From positions 21,789,822 to 21,853,821 of the forward strand of contig CM019065.1 in assembly GCA_009667805.1 (NCBI GenBank): DNA of 64,000 nt, given 5' to 3'. Origin of the DNA: Leptobrachium leishanense (lineage: Eukaryota > Chordata > Amphibia > Anura > Megophryidae). The translations under genes were made by a program, and so were the position numbers. Below, one piece after another: positions 1-10,660 of this stretch (positions are counted from its first letter, which is position 1; the number at the start of each line of letters is the position of its first letter). Below the pieces are notes generated by a model. It was not told where the DNA came from, did not search any database, and saw only the letters and a program-made list of their open reading frames with translations.

Positions 1-1080
1 TGATAAAGTGCGACTGCACGCGCGTTCATACTGCATTCGTCTGACCCTAGCCTAACATGGAATGATCAGTAACAGAATGATAAGTAATATAATGAATTAA
101 CATGGAATGATCAGTAAGAGAATGATAAGTAATATAATGAATTAACATGGAATGATCAGTAACAGAATGATAAGTAATATAATGAATTAACCTGGAATGA
201 TCAGTAACAGAATGATAAGTATTATAATGAATTAACATGGAATGATCAGTAACAGAATGATAAGTAATATAATAAATTAACATGAAATGATCAGTAAGAG
301 AATGATAAGTAATATAATGAATTAACCTGGAATGATCAGTAACAGAATGATAAGTAATATAATTAATTAACATGGAATGATCAGTAACAGAATGATAATA
401 TAATGAATTCACATGGAATGATCAGTAACAGAATGATAATATAATGAATTAACATGGAATGATCAGTAATAACAAAATGATAAGTAATATAATGAATTAA
501 CATGAATGATCAGTAACAGAATGATACGTAATATAATGCATTAACATGGAATGATCAGTAACAGAATGATAAGTAATATAATGAATTAACATGTAATGAT
601 CAGTAACAGAATGATAAGTAATATAATGAATTAACATGGAATAATCAGTAACAGAATGATAAGTAATATAATGAATTAACATGGAATGATCAGTAACAGA
701 ATGATAAGTAATATAATGAATTAACATGGAATGATCAGTAACAGAATGATATGTAATATAATGAATTAATATGGAATGATAAGTAACAGAATGATAAGTA
801 ATATAATGAATTAACATGGAATGATCAGTAACAGAATGATAAGTAATATAATGAATTAACATGGAATGATCAGTAACAGAATGATAAGTAATATAATGAA
901 TTAATATGGAATGATAAGTAACAGAATGATAAGTAATATAATGAATTAACATGGAATGATCAGTGACGGAATGAGAAGTAATATAATGTATTAACATGGA
1001 ATGATCAGTAACAGAATAAGTAATATAATGAATTAACAGGGAATGATCAGTAACAAAATGATAAGTAATATAATGAATTA

Positions 1081-1157
1081 TCATTCTGTTACTGATTATT
1101 CCATGTTAATTCATTATATTACTTATCATTCTGTTACTGATTATTCCATGTTAAGTA
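1081..1157. repeat. Inverted units inside the 45-bp array (first site)
   Basis: About 1.7 units here run in the opposite orientation (tcattctgttactgattatt), flanked by direct units on both sides. This makes a local palindrome within an otherwise head-to-tail array. Confidence 0.85.
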
Positions 1158-2189
1158 ATATAATGAATTAACATGGAATGATCAGTAACAGAATGATAAG
1201 TAATATAATGAATTAACATGGAATGATCAGTAACAGAATGATAAGTAATATAATGAATTAACATGGAATGATCAGTAAGAGAATGATAAGTAATATAATG
1301 AATTAACATGGAATGATCAGTAACAGAATGATAAGTAATATAATGAATTAACATGGAATGAATCAGTAACAGAATGATAAGTAAATAAATAAATTAACAT
1401 GAAATGATCAGTAAGAGAATGAAATATATATGAAATTAACCTGGAATGATCAGTAACAGAATGATAAGTAATATAATTAATTAACATGGAATGATCAGTA
1501 ACAGAATGATAATATAATGAATTCACATGGAATGATCAGTAACAGAATGATAATATAATAATTACACAGGAATGATCAGTAATAACAAAATGATAAGTAA
1601 TATAATGAATTAACATGAATGATCAGTAACAGAATGATACGTAATATAATGAATTAACATGGAATGATCAGTAACAGAATGATAAGTAATATAATGAATT
1701 AACATGTAATGATCAGTAACAGAATGATAAGTAATATAATGAATTAACATGGAATAATCAGTAACAGAATGATAAGTAATATAAAATTAACATGGAATGA
1801 TCAGTAACCAGAATGATAATATAATAATGAATTAACATGGAATGATCAGTAACAGAATGATATGTAATATAATGAAATAATATGGAATGATAAGTAACAG
1901 AATGATAAGTAATATAATGAATTAACATGGAATGATCAGTAACAGAATGATAAGTAATATAATGAATTAACATGGAATGATCAGTAACAGAATGATAAGT
2001 AATATAATGAATTAATATGGAATGATAAGTAACAGAATGATAAGTAATATAATGAATTAACATGGAATGATCAGTGACGGAATAAGAAGTAATATAATGT
2101 ATTAACATGGAATGATCAGTAACAGAATAAGTAATATAATGAATTAACAGGGAATGATCAGTAACAAAATGATAAGTAATATAATGAAT

Positions 2190-2263
2190 TATCATTCTGT
2201 TACTGATTATTCCATGTTAATTCATATATTTACTTATCATTCTGTTACTGATTATTCCATGTA
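2190..2263. repeat. Inverted units inside the 45-bp array (second site)
   Basis: A second copy of the inverted-unit block, about 1.1 kb after the first. The variants around it (for example the aataaattaacatgaaatga unit near 270 and 1387, and the gtgacgga variant near 963 and 2074) recur at the same spacing. The array therefore contains a higher-order duplication of about 1.1 kb. Confidence 0.8.
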
Positions 2264-3529
2264 AGTAATATAATGAATTAACATGGAATGATCAGTAACA
2301 GAATGATAAGTAATATAATGAATTAACATGTAATGATCAGTGACAGAATGATAAGTAATATAATAATTAACATGGAATGATCAGTAACAGAATGATAAGT
2401 AATATAATGAATTAAAATGGAATGATCAGTAACAGAATGATAAGTAATATAATGAATTAACATGGAATGATCAGTAACAGAATGATAAGTAATATAATGA
2501 ATTAACATGGAATGATCAGTAACAGAATGATAATATAATGAATTCACATGGAATGATCAGTAACAGAATGATAATATAATGAATTAACATGGAATGATCA
2601 GTAACAGAATGATAATATAATGAATTAACATGGAATGATCAGTAACAAAATGATAAGTAATATAATGAATTAACCTGGAATGATCAGTAACAGAATGATA
2701 AGTAATATAATGAATTAACATGGAATGATCAGTAACAGAATGATAAGTAATATAATGAATTAACACGGAATGATCAGTAACAGAATAATAAGTAATATAA
2801 TGAATTAACATGGAATGATCAGTAACAGGATGATAATTAATATAATGAATTAACATGGAATGATCAGTAACAGAATGATAAATAATATAATGAATTAACA
2901 TGGAATGATCAGTAACAGAATGATAAGCAATATAATGAATTAACATGGAATGATCAGTAACAGAATAAGTAATATAATGAATTAACATGGAATGATCAGT
3001 AACAGAATGATAAATAATATAATGAATTAACATGGAATGATCAGTAACAGAATGATAAGTAATATAATGAATTAACATGGAATGATCAGTAACAGAATGA
3101 TAAGTAATATAATGAATTAACATGGAATGATCAGTAACAGAATAAGTAATATAATGAATTAACATGGAAATCAGTAACAGGAATGATAATTAATATAATG
3201 AATTAACATGGAATGATCAGTAACAGAATGATAAGTAATAAATGAATTAACATGGAATGATCAGTAACAGAATGATAAGCAATATAATGAATTAACATGG
3301 AATGATCAGTAACAGAATAAGTAATATAATGAATTAACATGGAATGATCAGTAACAGAATGATAAGTAATATAATGAATTAACATGGAATGATCAGTAAC
3401 AGAATGATAAGTAATATAATGAATTAACATGGAATGAGCAGTAAACGAATGATAAGTAATATAATGAATTAACATGGAATGATCAGTAAGAGAATAAATT
3501 AACATATAATGATCAGTAATCAGCGAGTT

Positions 3530-4027
3530 GACATAAAATGATGGGTAGCAGAAGTTTCAGTAAAGGAATGGTCGGTGACAGAATGAATAGACATGCAACC
3601 AAAATAAAAATAATCAATAGACAGAGAATTATCAGACAAACGTTTGAGTATTATCAGGTGTGACAGGATCATGCACCTCTCAGATATTGTATCTTACTCG
3701 CTCTCTTCTCATTCACTGAGTGTAACCAAGCAGCTGCATTTCCTAAAGAAGCTGTTTATAAAACTGTGAACATTAGACCCCTATATGGAAAAGAAGTGAT
3801 GTGTTTTCCAGTGGGATATTCGTGTGAGTGGTCTGTGGAGACTCAGCATATTATTTCAATGTTTCCACAGGGGGTTCCATTCTGTACCCTAAGGCTTGGC
3901 CATTCTGCGCTGTGATAGCTGTAACATGGGGAATTTAACATCTCACTCCTGAGACTAAAAGACTTATCAGTGAATAATATGCAGATCTATGTCATCCATG
4001 AAAATACAATCACCACTTTATATCATA
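3530..4027. other. Duplicated flank between minisatellite and Helitron end
   Basis: Low-copy sequence without a recognisable gene. It matches 49175-49708 closely over its length and joins the same two neighbours there (45-bp array on one side, Helitron 3' end on the other). Array, flank and Helitron were therefore duplicated as one block. Confidence 0.8.
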
Positions 4028-4848
4028 CTAGCTTTTGCCCTTGACTTCGCTCGTGTGGATTATGGGATTTGTAACAATTGTTTTTAAAGGAAACATGAGC
4101 TTTTTTGTCCAATCTGTATGAAATATAATTTACAGGTTGATGTCCTAAAGTAATAAGTAATGTTTATTGTAGACGTTAGTCAGGGTGTATTGGATACAAA
4201 ACAAAGTTGTTTCATTCATATCCGTCCAATTTTTTTTGTGTTGTAAATATAAACAGACAATGAGACAGATAAAAATATTAATTTTGGTGTTTTTGGCATT
4301 TGGAACACAGAAAAATAATTATTTGAGTACTTCTTTGTAAACTACATTATTGGTTCTTCTTTCAGGTGCTCGGATCAGCAGAGAGTTAAGTGAGCTCAGT
4401 CTGGAACAGACAACATGAAACTGCCCATGTGAGAAGCAGACTTCCATTTGGTCAATCCCCAGTACCTTCAACGTCTGTTCCTGAGACTTGTTGATGGCCA
4501 TCACAAAAACAAACCTTTACGGTGAACTGAAGTCTTTTGAATTGAAATGGATATTCTGAAGTTATAAGAGGTATTCATGGTATGAACACCGACTACCCCG
4601 ACCAGAACCGGTTAGCACCGTAGCCTCAATCACATTTCCGTGATGTGCTTTTTGTTTGCAATCTGGTTCCATTACAGAGCTTAGGTAGTTTGAGGTTCTG
4701 CAATAACATCACAGCTTCTCTCACTTAAAGAAGAAGCTTGTGTTCTGGAAGAGCAGAACGATTTAAAGAGTTCAAGATCTCAACAGGGTAGTGCACTGCG
4801 TTATCACTTTGAACCATTGAGTCTACAGATTTGCACTCCATTTGTACT
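4028..4848 (-). pseudogene. Helitron relic: C-terminal helicase and 3' terminus
   Basis: Minus-strand frames give the C-terminal part of a Pif1-like Helitron helicase in several broken pieces. In order: DSMVQSDNAVHYPVEILNSL, a degraded NGTRL-type stretch, PFQFKRLQF, INKSQEQTLKV, CFSHGQ, VVCSR and NVVYKEVLK. These match the last helicase motifs of RepHel proteins (AVHYPTEFLNSL, INKSQGQT, FSHGQLYVACSR). About 290 bases downstream the element ends in a degenerate hairpin followed by gggcaaaagctag, the CTAG being the CTRR-type 3' end at 4028-4031. Frameshifts and stops make it dead; the Rep half and the 5' TC end are missing, cut off at the TIR sequence at 4849. A second copy lies at 49709-54102. 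It could be the relic of the autonomous partner of the two non-autonomous Helitrons in this window, which share its 3' end. Confidence 0.8.
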
Positions 4849-5102
4849 AGACATGTGCACAGTAAAAACATACTATTTTTCATTTTGTTTCGTTTTGAAT
4901 AATTTCTTTCCATTTTTTTGTTTCTTTTTGTTCGTTATGTTGCCATGATTCTATATATTTTTTGATTGATTTGTTGATTCAGACAATCAGTAATTCGTAT
5001 TTCGGGTTGATTCGTTATTTCATTTTTATTTGTACTTCTTTTTCAGATCAATTTCTATTTTGTTTTTATTAGTTATTTCGTATTTCGTTTTTATTTTTTA
5101 TT
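4849..5102. mobile_element. TIR-element fragment starting tagacatgtgcac
   Basis: It begins with the terminal motif tagacatgtgca seen on the complete element at 52553-53628. It then runs into low-complexity sequence rich in atttcgtttttatt. A matching piece starts at 54103 at the same point of the duplicated Helitron, so the insertion predates the duplication. The other end is lost at the join to LTR-like sequence at 5103. Confidence 0.6.
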
Positions 5103-5237
5103 TGTATTGCCTAATCAATTAGCAATTAATTTATTATTTAATCAACAAGACACGAGACCGACTGGTGAAAGTAAATGGGGGAACTTTATTAAACAGTTAG
5201 TGAAAACTATATACAGTATATATATATATATATATAT
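5103..5237 (-). mobile_element. LTR-like fragment shared with 16173-16390
   Basis: Sequence from tgtattgcctaatcaatta to gtgaaaactatatacag is the uninterrupted form of the segment at 16173-16390, which there is split by a SINE. At the other site it abuts a primer-binding-like site and an ERV gag relic, so it is probably an ERV LTR piece. It ends in a (ta)n run at 5218-5237. Confidence 0.5.
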
Positions 5238-5400
5238 GTCTCCAAGTAGCCCCACACTCCAGTTTATCCCATACGTTACTTGCTCTGGTGCACAGTCTGA
5301 GTGCAGCCATATGGGCGACTGTGGCTGAGCATACAGCAACATGTAGGATAGCCTTATCTAGATCAGAGAGAATGTAAAAATTATTCACCACAGAGGTAGA
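5238..5400. other. Short non-coding stretch after the Penelope-like ORF
   Basis: The sequence downstream (minus-strand sense) of the endonuclease stop, reaching the (ta)n run. It is probably element 3' UTR; no further motif is visible. Confidence 0.3.
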
Positions 5401-5720
5401 AAAGGGGCATAGGAATTTTTTACATTTAAACCCTTAGGCGACATTGTATCCAAAGTAAAAATCCAAAACGCTTCTCGTTTGAGTAGCTCATTAGCATGGT
5501 CACCCCCTCGCTGCAAAGGAGGTAGATGGTCAATAGCCATTACTCTAAGGGAAGGAAATGGATGGCCAGCTTCACAAAAATGGCATACTACAGGTTCGGG
5601 ATTACCAACACCGGCTAATGAAGGCCTGAAGCACCTAAGGCGTAGGGCCCTTAAATTGCCTCTGATGCCAGGATGCAGGGAGGATTTTTCTAGAACTGTT
5701 ACAGTGCGCGTGGAGGTTTG
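5401..5720 (-). pseudogene. Penelope-like element, endonuclease C-terminus
   Basis: The minus strand reads about 65 residues ending at a stop near 5393. They contain VCHFCEAGHPFPSLRVMAID, then LQRGGDHANELLKREAFWI and LDTMSPKGLN. This is the C-terminal signature of the GIY-YIG endonuclease of Penelope/Neptune-type retroelements (RGGD...L.QREA.WI..L.T..P.GLN). Upstream in the same frame comes HPGIRGNLRALRLRCFRP, fitting the preceding linker. The reverse transcriptase part is absent, so this is a truncated dead copy. Assignment rests on motif recall, not a database search. Confidence 0.65.
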
Positions 5721-5864
5721 AGCGGAAGAGGTGTGGGTGGAGTTACCAGGAGGGTACTTAAGGCGCGTGTAAGGAAGCTCTGCTTGCCTTTTTCTCCTGG
5801 AAAAATCCTGAGCTGCGTCAGAGAGCAGTGTTTTTGGTTTTTCTGCATTTATTTGTCTTTAAGT

Positions 5865-7600
5865 ATGGTGGAAGGTGGAGAGCTGGAGTCGCTGTTTGAG
5901 GACGTGTGGGAGGAGGCTCAGCAACGTGGTGTGGAGAGGGCAAGAAGACGTTTGACGGAGGTGCTGGCGGCGGAGTCGGAAGTGGGAGCTCGGCCTGTCA
6001 GGGTTTCTAGGCCTCTGGAGCAGTTCAGTCCAGGAGGAGAATCCAGCGGTGGACCAGCATCTGAGAGGTTGAGGTTGGAGGCAGTGAGAGGTTTAGGACA
6101 GTTGGTCCGGCGGATGTTGGCTGGAGGTGACGCAGTTGGGACTGAGACAAGGCCAGTATAAGGGACTAAGGATTCTTCGGTTTCTGGTCGGAGGGATGGT
6201 GTGGTGAGCGCTACCAGGAGAGAAGGAGTGCGAAGGTCGAGGAGTTCCTCGGGTGGAAGAAGAGTTTGGTTGTCGGCTGGGGGTCCCAGAGGTGGAGCAA
6301 GGTCTGTCTCGGGGATGGATATTTCGGCGGTAAGGCATTTGGTGGATGGGGGTGTGGACGGTGGTGTGGCACAGGGTGGTGTTGTGCGGGATAAGGTTAC
6401 TCAGGAGCCCGAAGGAGATTGGTGTTCAGATGGTGAAGTGGCTCCGGGTTTTGGTGTGGTGGAGAGGGATAATGGTTATGGTACTTCGGGTTCTGAGGCT
6501 CATCGCACAAATGTTTTTTCATCCACAGTAACCTATGGTACAGGAGCGGAGTCCGAAGTCGGTTGAGGGTTTCCCGGCTGGTGGAGTCGGTGAAGTTGGA
6601 TTGACAGGTACGGAGAGTGTGGCGCAGGTGGTTCAAGGAAGTTCGACTGGGCCTAGTGGTGGCAGGTAAAGGAAGTGGGGGTGATAAGAGTTCCTTCATG
6701 TCTTTTTTACAGGGTGCGTTTGAAGCTTGGTCGGGTTCTAAAGGGGGTGTGTGCCAGGGAGTTGATTTGGCCCAGGCTTGGAGGGTGGCAGGAAAGTCAG
6801 TTGGGGGAGCTGGTCGAGCTCTCGGTGGTGAAGCAGTTGCTTCAGGGGGGCCGAGTGGTGTGTTGGGTTCACTCAGTGAGTCCTCAGGGGTGGCAGATGT
6901 GGCCAGAGGAATACATACTTGTCATTTGCTGGTCCTTTGGGGTTACATTTGAAGCAGGAGGTTAAGGAGTGTATCTGGCATGGTGAGGATGTGGAGCTCT
7001 TTTCCTTGCTTCCCTTGGACGAGGTTGCAGGGTTAAGGACGAGTTGTCTAAGGAAGGGTTAAAAGAGAAAGAGGAAAGGAAAAAGAGGTATCGTAGGATT
7101 CCTAAGTCATTTAGGAATTGGCTCCGGGCTTTTTGTATTTTGGCTAGTGTGGTAGGGGAGAAGAACCCTCAGCACTGTTCAGCTCTTTTTGCTATGTGGA
7201 TGGGATTTGGGAGGCTTATCGGATTTATGGTGGTTGGGCGTGGTGGAAATACGGTGAGCAGCTTAGGCAATGTTTGGCAGCTCACCCAGGTATGGGGTGG
7301 GACCAGATGGATATAACATTGCGGTTACGTTTGATGGGGGCTCAGAAGGCTTTGCCCTTTCCGGGGGTCGCCGGTGGGGGAGGGACCATTTCTCCACTGG
7401 CAGGTGTTAGGAAGGAGTCTTGTTGGCAGTTTAACGAGGGTCAGTACAAGTTTGGTAATGGGTGCAAGTTTAAGCACAAATGTTCAAATTGTGGAGGATT
7501 GCATTCGTTGTCCAGATGTTTTAAGAGGGCAAGACAGGGAGGTCTGCCTTTTGGTGGGTTTGGAGATGGGGGCTTCCCCAGTGAAACTTGACGCAATGTT
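5865..7600 (+). pseudogene. DIRS-like gag relic with zinc knuckle
   Basis: Frames at 5718-6161, 6201-6566, 6617-6952, 7044-7316 and 7196-7591 together form a broken gag-like product. The most diagnostic part is at 7196-7591: a WEAYRIYGGWAWWKYGEQLR stretch followed by a Cys/His cluster, CWQFNEGQYKFG then CKFKHKCSNCGGLHSLSRC. This is the form of zinc knuckle found in DIRS/Ngaro gag proteins. The N-terminal half is low-complexity (Gly, Arg, Ser, Glu rich). Several frameshifts separate the pieces, so no full-length protein can be made. Confidence 0.65.
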
Positions 7601-8700
7601 ACCGTGGCTAAGGCTTTACGGAAAACGTAGGGATGCAGAGTTTCTGCGGGACGGTTTCGGAGATGGTTTCCGGATTCCTTTTACGGCAAGGCCAGGGGGT
7701 GGCAAGTTGAGGAATTTGAATTCTGCTAGGGAATATCTGGAGCTAGTTCAGGAGAAGGTTTTCAAGGAGATCGGGGCTGGTAGGATGGCGAGTCCATTCT
7801 CGTCTCCACTGGTGCGAGATTTGAGGATATCCCCTTTGGGAGTGGTGCCTAAGCAGAAGGCTGGGGATTTTCGGTTTATTCATAATTTATCCTATCCGAT
7901 GGGGAGGATCGGTGAATGATGATATTGGTGAGGAGTGGCCTCAGTGTCGTATGTGTCATTTGATTCAGCTGTTGGTTTGGTTCGGGATGCAGGAAAGGGG
8001 GATTTGATGACTAAGGTGGATTTTGAGTCGGTGTTTCGGCTCCTACCTATTCATCCTTCATGTCATCACCTTCTGGGGTTTTGGTTTGAAGGCAATTTAT
8101 TATGTGGATCTATGTTTGCCTATGGGTTGTTCCATTTCCTGTTCCTTTTTTTTTTTACTGCTTTAGCACATTTTTGGAATGGTTGGGTCGTGTGGTGGCA
8201 GGGTTGGATAAATTGACACATTATTTGGATGATTTTCTTTGCGTGAGTAGGGAAGGGACAGGAAGATGTCTTCACATTATTAGGTCTTTTCAATGGGTGG
8301 CGCATCGATTTGGTGTTCCTTTGGCTTCTGATATAACAGAAGGTTCGGCGTCAGTCATCATTTTCCTGGGGATTGAGATTGATTCGGTTAAGGGTGAGTG
8401 TCGTTTACTTTTGGTGTAAGTCTTGGAAGCTTTAAGGCAAGTGGAAGGGGCAGGCAGGTGGAAGAGGCCTTGTTGGTCAGGAGGTTGCAGTTGCGAGAGC
8501 TTCTATCGCTGGACAACATGGTGGTGGTGTCGGTGGTCAATTCCCTGTGAGCTTCATCGTTGCCAGCCATTAGGTTGCTGAAGAGGTTTGTGCTGCTTTG
8601 TTTGAAATTTCATATTTTCTGCAGGGCGCGGCATGTTCCGGGTCGCCTTAACTCAGTGGCGGTTGCTTTAGGTACATTGCGGTTGGTGGCTGGGATGAGG
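7600..8700 (+). pseudogene. DIRS-like reverse transcriptase / RNase H relic
   Basis: The frame at 7374-7919 carries RMASPFSSPLVRDLRISPLG, VVPKQKAGDFRFIHNLSYP: the RT fingers region. The frame at 7935-8216 carries motif A (KVDFESVFRLLPIHP, with the first catalytic Asp). The frame at 8102-8419 carries the active-site YLDDF box (about 8222-8236) and FLGIEID. RNase H follows near 8500-8700: DNMVVVSVVNSL, LKFHIFCRARHVPGRLNSVA. Catalytic motifs survive, but at least three frame changes and internal stops break the coding region. The VAVAL sequence replaces the usual VADALSR end, so the RNase H aspartate there is lost. Confidence 0.8.
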
Positions 8701-8959
8701 AGAGCCTGCTCAGAGCATACCTCATTCGGTTGTTCGAAGTGGGGGTATCTCCTAGGGTGGTGCGGCAGGCGCTGGCTGCCTTGGTTTTTCTTTTTCAGAT
8801 TTAGGTTTATGGGATTTTGGGGGGATATTGTGCCTCAACTTACTAGGTTTTTTGCTCATAGAGCAGCTTTCTGTTTGGGACTTTTGGATCATTTTGAGTA
8901 GGTGAGTTGGTTTGTAATTCTAAGAAGGTGGTGGTGGTTGGGAGCTGATGCGGTGTGTT

Positions 8960-9345
8960 GTTAGGAGATGAGGAAGTCGTTGTTTGGGTTTCTACGTCCT
9001 AGACGGATCAATTGGGTAAGGGGCGCAGGGTTGGTTTATTCAGAATGGATAAATGCGTTATTTGTCCGGTCAGGAACGTTAAGGAATTTTTGGAGGTGCG
9101 GGTTGAGTCAGGAGTGGCCTTTTTATGTCACGCAGACGGCTCAGCATTATCTAGGTATCCGTTTGTAGCTATTTTTAAGAAGGGTTTGGGGAGGAATCCA
9201 GACAAATTTGGATCGCACTCCTACCAGATTGGTGCTGCAACCAAAGCTTCTCGGCCTGGTTTGTGTGGAACGGAGATTCAAGAATTGGGAAGGTGGATCT
9301 CTAGGGCTTTTCGGGCTTACGTTTGGCCTGGTGTGGTGGTATAAA
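8960..9345 (+). pseudogene. DIRS-like tyrosine recombinase, C-terminal relic
   Basis: The frame at 9012-9344 reads FLCHADGSALSRYPFVAIFK, DKFGSHSYQIGAATKASRPG and EIQELGRWISRAFRAYVWP. This is the catalytic C-terminus of a DIRS-type tyrosine recombinase. In the conserved H-x-x-R box (normally HSFRIGAAT) the arginine is Gln here, so the enzyme would be inactive even without frameshifts. The terminal tyrosine is present in RAYVWP. It lies directly after the RT/RNase H relic, as expected for the family. Confidence 0.8.
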
Positions 9346-9480
9346 TTTTTAAACACTTTTGTATAATGCTGGGAGGATATGTGGTGGTATTATGTTGTAT
9401 TATTATATTGTTGCCATTGTTTTTTTTTTATATTGAAAATGTAAACATAGAGAAATATGGAAAATTATAAAATGGAATAC

Positions 9481-10406
9481 ATAAATACAGTAAAAATGGC
9501 GTTGCGCCCATACTCACCGGAGCGGCAGCAACTGCCAGGAGTAACAGCCCAGTTAATGTATAAAACATAACAAGGAAAAAAGGTGTCATCTGCGCTCGTT
9601 TCTATGTGTTCCATGTACAACAAAACTGAGGTTTTTGTTTGTTTCAATGGCCATTGCAACGTAAGCTCACTCGCCACTTCACGGCACCTCTTTACAGAGT
9701 GAGTACCTTACAATTGTAACCAAAAGGCCGCTCTACTGAGCAGCTCCAAGCCCCTCCTGCTGCTTTTCAGCCAAGGAGAGGCAAAGATATGGTGGGTTTT
9801 ATTTATACACGCACCAAAGCGGTAGAGCGGCCTTTTGGTTACAATTGTTAGGTACTCACTCTGTAAAGAGGTGCCGTGAAGTGGCGAGTGAGCTTACGTT
9901 GCAATGGCCATTGAAACCAACAAAAACCTCAGTTTTGTTGTACATGGAACACATAAAAACGAGCGCAGATGACACCTTTTTTCCTTGTTATGTTTTATAC
10001 ATTAACTGGGCTGTTACTCCTGGCAGTTGCTGCCGCTCCGGTGAGTATGGGCGCGACGCCATTTTTTCTGTATTTATGTATATCATGCTTGTAACACCAG
10101 TCTGTCGTTCTGCAGCTGTTCCTCTTTCCATGTTTTTGTTTTTAATCCCAAATGGGAAGCGTTTGGTGCGTGTATAAATAAAACCCACCATATCTTTGGC
10201 TCTCCTTGGCTGAAAAGCAGCAGGAGGGGCTTGTAGCTGCTCAGTAGAGCGGCCTTTTGGTACATGTTAGGTACTCACTCTGTAAAGAGGTGCCGTGAAG
10301 TGGCGAGTGAGCTTACGTTGCAATGGCCATTGAAACAAACAAAAACCTCAGTTTTGTTGTACATGGAACACATAGAAACGAGCGCAGATGACACCTTTTT
10401 TCCTTG
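9481..10406. mobile_element. Palindromic insertion with 16-bp target-site duplication
   Basis: The insert lies between two copies of ttataaaatggaatac (9465-9480 and 10407-10422) within the DIRS relic. It consists of one unit in minus orientation (about 9481-9822), a plus-orientation partial copy (about 9823-10080), and a second, 3'-truncated plus copy (about 10150-10406). The unit has a TATA-like gtgtataaataaaaccc and a conserved hairpin near ggtgccgtgaagtgg. Inverted-plus-tandem units with a long variable TSD suggest target-primed insertion, as in Penelope-like elements with pLTRs. No coding sequence remains, and the family is not certain. A diverged relative is at 33980-34455. Confidence 0.65.
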
Positions 10407-10479
10407 TTATAAAATGGAATACGAATTATTATTTTAGATGGAATTTATATATTTATTCTTCTTTTTGTACTTTGTATAT

Positions 10480-10660
10480 ATGTTTGTATGTTGGAGGAGC
10501 GTGGGGGTTGGCGTATTTCTGTGCATTTGGAATGTTCATTGGTTATGTTATGTTTTTCTTTACAGGTCTGGACATCGTTTATTTTGGTGGGTGTGTGGTG
10601 GGGTGGTGTGGAGTTTTTTCTTTTGGAGTTGTTTTGTATGGTGGAGATGGTGGTAATTTG
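10480..10660 (+). pseudogene. SGNH-hydrolase-like tail of the DIRS element
   Basis: A short plus-strand piece (CFSLQVWTSFILVGVWWGG) preceded by an acceptor-like tttctttacag. It resembles the start of the hydrolase-like ORF that follows the recombinase in some vertebrate DIRS-like elements. It is only about 40 residues long, cut at 10661 by the neighbouring TIR element, so the call is tentative. Confidence 0.4.

Larger units (their letters stand above)
55..3500. repeat. 45-bp minisatellite array (left copy)
   Basis: A tandem array with a unit of about 45 bp built around aatgatcagtaacagaatg followed by ataagtaatataatgaatt. Because 45 is a multiple of three and the minus strand lacks stops in one frame, long artificial minus-strand open frames result (15-residue period around YHSVTDHSMLIHYIT). 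Units vary by point changes and small deletions. Non-coding: the phase breaks repeatedly and nothing gene-like adjoins it. The same unit forms the split array at 45130-49135. Confidence 0.95.
5720..10660 (+). mobile_element. Decayed DIRS-like tyrosine-recombinase retroelement
   Basis: Plus-strand relics occur in the order gag-like protein with a zinc knuckle, reverse transcriptase, RNase H, tyrosine recombinase, then an SGNH-hydrolase-like tail. No LTR, integrase or aspartic protease is seen. This layout is typical of DIRS/Ngaro-related elements, which are abundant in amphibians. All ORFs carry frameshifts or stops. The 3' part is interrupted by a 926-bp insertion at 9481-10406, and the end at 10660 is cut by a TIR element. 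The split or inverted terminal repeats expected for the family were not found, so the outer limits are approximate. Confidence 0.8.

Noticed and set aside
47..3505. Long minus-strand open frames with a 15-residue repeat
   Set aside because: They are translations of a 45-bp minisatellite; the phase shifts with every indel and there is no gene context.
1..3530. CRISPR-like regular repeats
   Set aside because: Units abut without unique spacers, and the DNA is vertebrate.
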